From JAYWIG01 sp043789035 (GTDB lineage Bacteria > Pseudomonadota > Gammaproteobacteria > Burkholderiales > Burkholderiaceae_E), in assembly GCA_043789035.1 (NCBI GenBank), contig JAYWIG010000022.1:1-20634 (forward strand): DNA of 20,634 nucleotides, given 5' to 3'. The position numbers and the translations under genes are program-made. This document shows, piece after piece, positions 16,317-20,634 of this stretch. Under the pieces are notes generated by a model. That model did not search any database. It saw only the letters and a program-made list of their open reading frames with translations, and had not been told where the DNA came from. Positions within the stretch are counted from its first letter, which is position 1, and each line of letters begins with the position of its first letter.

Positions 16317-17078
16317 TTAAAGACCTTTCCCGCGCTTAAGCATTTCGATAACGTCGTCTGCTACTGGAACAATGACCAGAATCATTAGCGTCAATGCCAG
16401 AGGTACTGTGGCTATGTAACCGCCATATTTGAAACCAAGCGCTCCAAATATACCTCCAAAGAAAAAGAAACCCGCTAGAAAAGTCAACACTTTAAGGTGC
16501 TCTCTATCGGCCTTGACTTTTGGAACTTTAATCAAACCATCAGAGTTTAAATACATTAGTTTCCCCAATTCAATGCCTATGTCGGTAACGATTCCAGTGA
16601 TGTGAGTTGTGCGAATTTCCGACTTTGACAATTTGGTAATCACTGCGTTTTGAAGGCCCATGATGAAACTTAACAACATCACTGTAACTGATACAAATAC
16701 GCCGTGGATATCAGCGAGCCTCGCCCCTAAGACACCGAAACAAAGCAATAACCCAGCTTCTAAAAGTAAGGGGAAGGCGTATTCGCTATGCATGTTGTGC
16801 CGCCGCGCGTAGTTGACCATTACCGCCGTGCAAGCAGCGCCGATGATGAACGATGCAAGCGTGCCAATTCCAGTTAATACCAAATCAATTGCTCCAAGAG
16901 CGATATGGTCGGCCATGGCGGAAACAATACCTGTCATGTGCGAGGTATATTGTTGAACAGCCAAAAACCCGCCTGCGTTGATTGCACCTGCCACGAAAGC
17001 AAGAACAAAGCCGAGCTGCGCGTTAGCGTCTTTGCTTCTGGTTCGACCTATAAGTTTTCGGGAATAGTTGATTGGCAT
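16317..17078 (-). CDS. DUF1275 (YoaK) family membrane protein
   Basis: 253 residues, with about six membrane segments, among them LGFVLAFVAGAINAGGFLAV, LVLTGIGTLASFIIGAA, FPLLLEAGLLLCFGVLGA, FVSVTVMLLSFIMGLQNA, FLAGFFFFGGIFGALGF and PLALTLMILVIVPVA. The QQYTSHMTGIVS and GLQNAVITKLSKSEIRTTHITGI signatures are characteristic of YoaK/DUF1275. Function is unknown, though transport is often suggested. The start is placed at ATG 17078; a TTG two codons upstream (17084) is also in frame. It is convergent with the ankyrin gene, 37 bp apart, and lies 162 bp beyond the dioxygenase stop, behind its own possible promoter. Confidence 0.9.
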   Translation of the reverse strand: MPINYSRKLIGRTRSKDANAQLGFVLAFVAGAINAGGFLAVQQYTSHMTGIVSAMADHIALGAIDLVLTGIGTLASFIIGAACTAVMVNYARRHNMHSEYAFPLLLEAGLLLCFGVLGARLADIHGVFVSVTVMLLSFIMGLQNAVITKLSKSEIRTTHITGIVTDIGIELGKLMYLNSDGLIKVPKVKADREHLKVLTFLAGFFFFGGIFGALGFKYGGYIATVPLALTLMILVIVPVADDVIEMLKRGKGL

Positions 17079-17176
17079 TGGCAATGATTTAAAAAGGACA
17101 ATGCAAGCATGGTTGTTTTGTGATGGATTTGCAAGGCTGGCTGTGTCCGTTGAGTTGTATGAAATGCCAATCCTGA

Positions 17177-17203
17177 ATTATGCGCATATGTATATTATGT
17201 CAA
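17177..17203 (-). promoter_or_regulatory. Possible sigma-70 promoter for the DUF1275 gene
   Basis: On the minus strand TTGACA (17203-17198) is a perfect -35 and CATAAT (17182-17177) a good -10, spaced by 15 bases, shorter than the usual 17. The start point would be near 17170, about 90 bases before the ATG. A 10-bp palindrome (TATGCGCATA, 17179-17188) overlaps the -10 and could be an operator. Confidence 0.4.
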
Positions 17204-17213
17204 ATAAACGGCA

Positions 17214-17233
17214 TGGAAGCCAAGGAGCTTCCA
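17214..17233 (-). terminator. Hairpin after the dioxygenase gene, weak terminator candidate
   Basis: A 7-bp stem (TGGAAGC / GCTTCCA) with a 6-base loop begins 8 bases after the VOC dioxygenase stop on the minus strand. It is followed by ATGCCGTTTATTT instead of a clean T run, so termination would be partial at best. The next element downstream is the TTGACA box for the DUF1275 gene, which fits a transcript border here. Confidence 0.3.
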
Positions 17234-17240
17234 GTCTTTC

Positions 17241-18230
17241 CTAAGCGGGCTCCGCACCATCCTTTGCTTGCTGCTCGGTATTGACAACAAACCATTCTGG
17301 CACTGCTGGCCCCCAAAGGTAAAAGGAATCCTCGGGTGCGAAGTCGCCGCTTTGCCAATCAATTGTTGGCGACACAAAATCGATGTCGTAGGAATATTCG
17401 GCAAAACTTCCCCAAGGGTCTTTAGCGTAATAAAAGTAATTCGAGCCGAGCACGTGACGACCAACGCCCCAACCGTCTGGAAACCCAGCGGTTCTCATCT
17501 GCTCGCTGCCTTCGCCGACTTCATCTAAGCTGCCCACATCCCAACTCGTATGGTGAAGGCCTGGGCCATCAGATTTCACGAAGGCGAGTAAATGATGATC
17601 GCTACCATGCGGCGTATGGGTGAACGCTACGACATCGCCGGAACGATCAGAAAGCCTTAAACCTAAAGCCTGTTCGCAAAATTCAATCATCCGGGAAACG
17701 TCGGTGGTGAACAGCAGGGCGTGCGATAACCAACGTGGGTGCACTTTCTTCGCTTGGCTGCGCATTTGCGCTGAGGCTAACGTACGAGCTTGCGTCCTGC
17801 TTTCGGATTTCGGTGTTTTTCGATGTGGCGATACTTTGTTCGCCACAACAAGTTGAATCGCCGTACCCTCGGGGCTTTCAAGCCAAAGACCACCTGCAGG
17901 TGCCATCGCATGAGGCGCACGACCTATGCCCATAGCCTTGATTCGTTGCTCAAATGGAGCGACGTCTTCAGCAAAAATACCGAAGGTAATGTACTGCAAT
18001 ACCTTAGGCTTGTTATTAGCAATCACGCTCATCCAGCGGTGCGGGTGCCCTACTGTGTAGATATCAACTTGGTTATCTTTTTTGCGAACATCGAACCCAA
18101 AAGCCGTGTAAAACTTTTCAGCCGCCGCGATTTCGGGCACGGTAAAAACAATATGCTCAATCGAGTGAACTGCGGTTACGCCAGCTCTTCGGAGGGAGTT
18201 TGCACTTTGATTGCCTGCTATGTTTTCCAT
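17241..18230 (-). CDS. VOC-family extradiol (catechol 2,3-type) dioxygenase
   Basis: 329 residues with two glyoxalase/VOC modules: residues about 20-130 (SIEHIVFTV) and 166-300. Fe(II) ligands are visible in the second module: His170 (LSHALLF), His227 (GLHHTSWDV) and Glu278 (SFAEYSYD). The His227-Glu278 spacing of 51 equals that in catechol 2,3-dioxygenases, and the YYAKDPWGSFAEYSYD segment is the conserved C-terminal signature. It should cleave a catecholic ring next to the hydroxyls with O2. A lysine/arginine/serine-rich linker (about 131-165) between the modules is unusual. A strong ribosome site, AAGGAGAG (18245-18238), precedes the ATG. It lies 23 bp after the FAD monooxygenase, which would supply its hydroxylated substrate. 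Confidence 0.9.
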   Translation of the reverse strand: MENIAGNQSANSLRRAGVTAVHSIEHIVFTVPEIAAAEKFYTAFGFDVRKKDNQVDIYTVGHPHRWMSVIANNKPKVLQYITFGIFAEDVAPFEQRIKAMGIGRAPHAMAPAGGLWLESPEGTAIQLVVANKVSPHRKTPKSESRTQARTLASAQMRSQAKKVHPRWLSHALLFTTDVSRMIEFCEQALGLRLSDRSGDVVAFTHTPHGSDHHLLAFVKSDGPGLHHTSWDVGSLDEVGEGSEQMRTAGFPDGWGVGRHVLGSNYFYYAKDPWGSFAEYSYDIDFVSPTIDWQSGDFAPEDSFYLWGPAVPEWFVVNTEQQAKDGAEPA

Positions 18231-18253
18231 GAAGGTTCTCTCCTTTATTTATA

Positions 18254-19912
18254 CTATCTCGCGCAAATCATATGGATGATTTTTTGAATTTGGTCATAAC
18301 CGCCTACCGTGGCGCCGCGCCAAGCGACATGATGATCGGGGCGAATGAGAACTCTGTCGGCCTCATAAAGCGTTCTTGCCTCTTTGCTGTCGCAATAAGT
18401 AATGTGGAGCGGAACTCCCGCCGCATCGAACTGCTTTTGCCAGTCTGCAATGTCGGCGCTATCGATATTGGCCAAACATAATAAGGTAAAGTCTAGCCCA
18501 AATAGGTCGAAAATCGATTGCCCGTTTATCCATAGATGGGGAGCTCGACCGCCTGGTTTGGCACTAGGAATATAAATATTGGGTTGGTCATCAGGAATTG
18601 GCGAATTTTCTGGGGCAATAATTTGGCTCTTGTTGTATCGCAAACCGAGTTGCAGGCCAGGAATATTAAACTCAGTCCTCACGTGTTTGTTCAAGGCTTT
18701 CCCAAGCTCAGCCCGGGCGACATCACCTTCTGCGCCCGGTTGTTCCGCCGCCGGCGGCACTTTGATTTTGCCAATATTGTCGGCCATGGCACGCGCGAAA
18801 GTCGTGTTTCTCTGAGCTATCGGCTTACGCTCAGACTCGTAGGTTGCGAGTATCTTTTCGTCGGCCCAGCCATGAATAACGCCTGCTAGTTTCCAGCCCA
18901 GATTCACGGCATCGTCCACGCTAGTGTTGTAACCCATGCCGCCAGTGGGTGTGAACAAATGGGCCGCATCACCGGCAAGAAAGACTCGATCTTTGGCAAA
19001 CTTTTCAGCCACTAAGGTGAAGCCAGCAAACCAAGGTGCAACACCGATTAAATCGATGTCAAAATTGGCGCCGATAGCCTTAAAAGCAGCCGTTCTAAAG
19101 TCTACCGATTCGGCGGTTTGGCCAGGTTTAAGCTGCAGAGCAAAAAGGAATTTATCGATGCCATCAATCGATACCAACATGCCACGCTGCTCAGAATTCA
19201 CCGCCCAATACATCCAAGCCCTTTCTTTCGCGAGCACCTTGTAAAGGTCTTTCGATGAGAAAAAGACCGAAAGCATCTGGCCACCGAAAAAGTCTCTATC
19301 GCCGTCCGTATGGCCTTCATAAACCAAGCCTAAGGTCTTTCGAACCAAGCTTCTAGGCCCGTCGCAACCAACCATGTAGGCAGATTCAATGTCGAAGGAA
19401 TCTTGGCTTTCGGTACTTTTTACCTTTACCTTGACGCCCTGCTCGTCCATCGAAAACGATTCGGCCCGCCAGCCGCACAACAGTTGTACCGATTTATACT
19501 TTTGGGCCTGAACTCTCATCACCGGCTCAATCATCATTTGCTGAGCGCGATGTGGAAGTTCGGGCGTCGGCCAAGTATCTTCTCCGTAGTCGCCAAAAGC
19601 AGATCGATCAGCCGCTTGTTGACGCGAAGGAATGACAAATCGAGTGAGCTCTTTTTCGGCCAAGCGACCGCCATAAACAATATCTTGTGGGTGGTCTGCC
19701 GTTAAGCCCAGCGCCCTTATTTCTTTGGAGAAGCCTCGGCGCCTAAAGTGTTCCATTGTTCTGGAGGAGGTGGCATTGGCTTTTGGGAAGTCCGGTCCCG
19801 CGGCATCCTCTTCCAGAACGATACAGGGCACATCTCGGCAGCCTAATTCAATCGCCAACATCAGGCCAGCAGGCCCTCCTCCTACTATCACTACTCCAGT
19901 TTTTTTCGTCAC
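18254..19912 (-). CDS. FAD-dependent aromatic-hydroxylase-type monooxygenase (MhpA/PheA-like)
   Basis: 552 residues from GTG 19912. The FAD dinucleotide motif GGGPAG is at 11-16, the DG motif GCDGPRS at 182-188, and the GD motif FLAGDAAHLFTP at 311-322 with GGMGYNTSVDDAVNLGWKL following. This is the class A flavoprotein hydroxylase family, and the C-terminal thioredoxin-like region (about 455-552) matches the long forms that hydroxylate phenols or 3-hydroxyphenylpropionate. It would use NAD(P)H and O2. The frame has no ATG near the start and runs upstream to a GTG at 20017; the GTG at 19912 lies 10 residues before the first motif glycine, as usual, so it is preferred, though its Shine-Dalgarno is weak. 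The stop lies 23 bp before the dioxygenase start. Confidence 0.89.
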   Translation of the reverse strand: MTKKTGVVIVGGGPAGLMLAIELGCRDVPCIVLEEDAAGPDFPKANATSSRTMEHFRRRGFSKEIRALGLTADHPQDIVYGGRLAEKELTRFVIPSRQQAADRSAFGDYGEDTWPTPELPHRAQQMMIEPVMRVQAQKYKSVQLLCGWRAESFSMDEQGVKVKVKSTESQDSFDIESAYMVGCDGPRSLVRKTLGLVYEGHTDGDRDFFGGQMLSVFFSSKDLYKVLAKERAWMYWAVNSEQRGMLVSIDGIDKFLFALQLKPGQTAESVDFRTAAFKAIGANFDIDLIGVAPWFAGFTLVAEKFAKDRVFLAGDAAHLFTPTGGMGYNTSVDDAVNLGWKLAGVIHGWADEKILATYESERKPIAQRNTTFARAMADNIGKIKVPPAAEQPGAEGDVARAELGKALNKHVRTEFNIPGLQLGLRYNKSQIIAPENSPIPDDQPNIYIPSAKPGGRAPHLWINGQSIFDLFGLDFTLLCLANIDSADIADWQKQFDAAGVPLHITYCDSKEARTLYEADRVLIRPDHHVAWRGATVGGYDQIQKIIHMICAR

Positions 19913-20061
19913 TAGGGGAATTGCTTTCTGAAGGTCAATTAAATTCAAAATATTTCGTGGAACGATATTAACGTGACTTTTACGTTTACAGAATGGGTCA
20001 GCGAAGGCGGTGTCCACGCTTTGAGAATAATAATTACGTCGTCGATGTTTCTATTTTGATT

Positions 20062-20081
20062 CACATCCCATATAAGATGTG
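20062..20081. promoter_or_regulatory. Inverted repeat in the divergent intergenic region, operator candidate
   Basis: A perfect 6-bp inverted repeat CACATC-N8-GATGTG spans 20 bp in the middle of the 207-bp region (19913-20119) between the monooxygenase and the AidB-like frame. The spacer contains CCATATAA and the sequence TATAAG (20071-20076) overlaps the right half, so a regulator here could affect a promoter for either gene. No regulator gene is visible in the window. The rest of the region shows nothing recognisable. Confidence 0.4.
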
Positions 20082-20119
20082 TGGAACGAGTGCCCCTTTT
20101 AATTCAGATAACTATAGTT

Positions 20120-20634
20120 ATGTCTCAAGAGCCTACAACTACCCGCCTCGATACCGGTTTTCATACCCATGAAGTAACAAACCAAGCCAAGCCACATGCA
20201 CAATACACCACCCACGAAACCGATGTCGCGTTGAAGGACGCTATTGCATTACAGGGCGCTAATTGGGCAGCGCCGGAGTTATCGGCTTTCAGTTCTTTGA
20301 CCGGCGGCGAAATAAGTGCCATTGCGAGTTTGCTCACAGCGGTTGGGAAGTACTGGGTTTTCAATCTTTGGACACCCTTCGTAAACGAAGCGCAAGAATG
20401 CCTAGGCGGAGCAGGTTACGTTGAAGAAGGCATGATGCCGCGATTAAAGCGCGAAGCTCCGTTAAATTCAATATGGGAAGGTTCGGGTAATGTGCAATGC
20501 TGGGATGTTCTCAGGGCAATAAGTCGAGAGCCAGAAACCTTGGATGCTTTTTACATTGAATTGCATCAAACCAAAGGCCTGAATAAGCATCTCGACTCGG
20601 CACTGATTAAGTTACATGCCATGCTCGCGTCTGG
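20120..20634 (+). CDS. AidB-like acyl-CoA dehydrogenase with internal in-frame deletion, 3' end outside window
   Basis: An open frame of 171 residues from ATG 20120 to the window edge. Residues 14-70 (HTHEVTNQ, THETDVALKDAIALQG) match the N-terminal end of AidB/isovaleryl-CoA dehydrogenase-like proteins, and residues 72-133 (AVGKYW, FVNEAQECLGGAGYVEE, REAPLNSIWEGSGN, DVLRAIS) match the C-terminal part that normally starts about 330 residues later. The junction is near residues 70-72 (about 20327-20335). The missing part contains the flavin-binding barrel and most of the acyl-CoA-binding fold. Glu120 of IWEGSGN is kept, but the usual CKR segment reads FNL and the family's RLYRE reads RLKRE, as if under relaxed constraint. 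It may be a decayed gene, a mini-protein, or an assembly join. A weak ribosome site precedes the start. It is divergent from the monooxygenase. Confidence 0.7.
   Translation, partial: MSQEPTTTRLDTGFHTHEVTNQAKPHAQYTTHETDVALKDAIALQGANWAAPELSAFSSLTGGEISAIASLLTAVGKYWVFNLWTPFVNEAQECLGGAGYVEEGMMPRLKREAPLNSIWEGSGNVQCWDVLRAISREPETLDAFYIELHQTKGLNKHLDSALIKLHAMLAS

Noticed and set aside
18536..19244. Plus-strand open frames opposite the FAD monooxygenase
   Set aside because: The opposite strand encodes an unambiguous flavoprotein with all family motifs, so these are shadows.
20161..20364. Minus-strand open frame opposite the AidB-like gene
   Set aside because: The plus strand carries clear AidB-family motifs on both sides of the junction; the minus frame has none.
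1..20634. CRISPR arrays, tRNA/rRNA genes, insertion sequences, phage genes
   Set aside because: No regularly spaced repeats, no tRNA-like cloverleaf, no transposase or integrase motif and no terminal inverted repeats were seen.

Overview
The window looks like chromosomal DNA of a betaproteobacterium, most likely a Burkholderiales member of moderate GC (about half GC by eye). The evidence is the conserved block mltG-tmk-holB-pilZ-tatD followed by a secreted ankyrin protein, with ygfZ and an NRDE-family gene running divergently from mltG. The species cannot be named from the sequence alone.

Region 1 (1-9664, all + strand) is one long, tightly packed catabolic operon. It enters the window inside a multifunctional 3-hydroxyacyl-CoA dehydrogenase and continues with a thiolase, a 610-residue acyl-CoA dehydrogenase, an SDR, a PaaI-type thioesterase, a class II aldolase/adducin protein, a second SDR, an epoxide-hydrolase-like alpha/beta hydrolase, an HSL-type esterase, a YbgC-type thioesterase and a GNAT acetyltransferase. 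Spacings run from overlaps to 33 bp. Together these genes could supply a full beta-oxidation spiral (dehydrogenation, hydration/oxidation, thiolysis, CoA release) plus hydrolases and dehydrogenases to prepare an oxygenated or cyclic substrate. The substrate is not evident.

Region 2 (9659-11430, - strand) holds ygfZ followed by an NRDE/TANGO2-family gene. The NRDE stop overlaps the end of the GNAT gene. Region 3 (11538-16279, + strand) is the housekeeping block: mltG (murein), tmk (dTTP synthesis), holB (clamp loader), pilZ (type IV pili), a TatD-family hydrolase and an exported ankyrin protein.

Region 4 (16317-19912, - strand) has a DUF1275 membrane protein behind its own possible promoter. 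Upstream lies a two-gene unit: an FAD-dependent aromatic-hydroxylase-like monooxygenase followed by a two-domain extradiol (VOC) dioxygenase. Hydroxylation followed by meta-cleavage is the obvious joint role.

Region 5 (20120-20634, + strand, divergent from the monooxygenase) is the most unusual item: an open frame that joins the N-terminal end of an AidB-like acyl-CoA dehydrogenase directly to its C-terminal part, with roughly 330 residues of the flavin-binding core missing in frame. The divergent intergenic region carries a 20-bp inverted repeat. I saw no tRNA, rRNA, CRISPR array, transposase or phage gene, and no transcriptional regulator. No gene-free stretch exceeds 300 bases; the longest (19913-20119) is covered in the entries.
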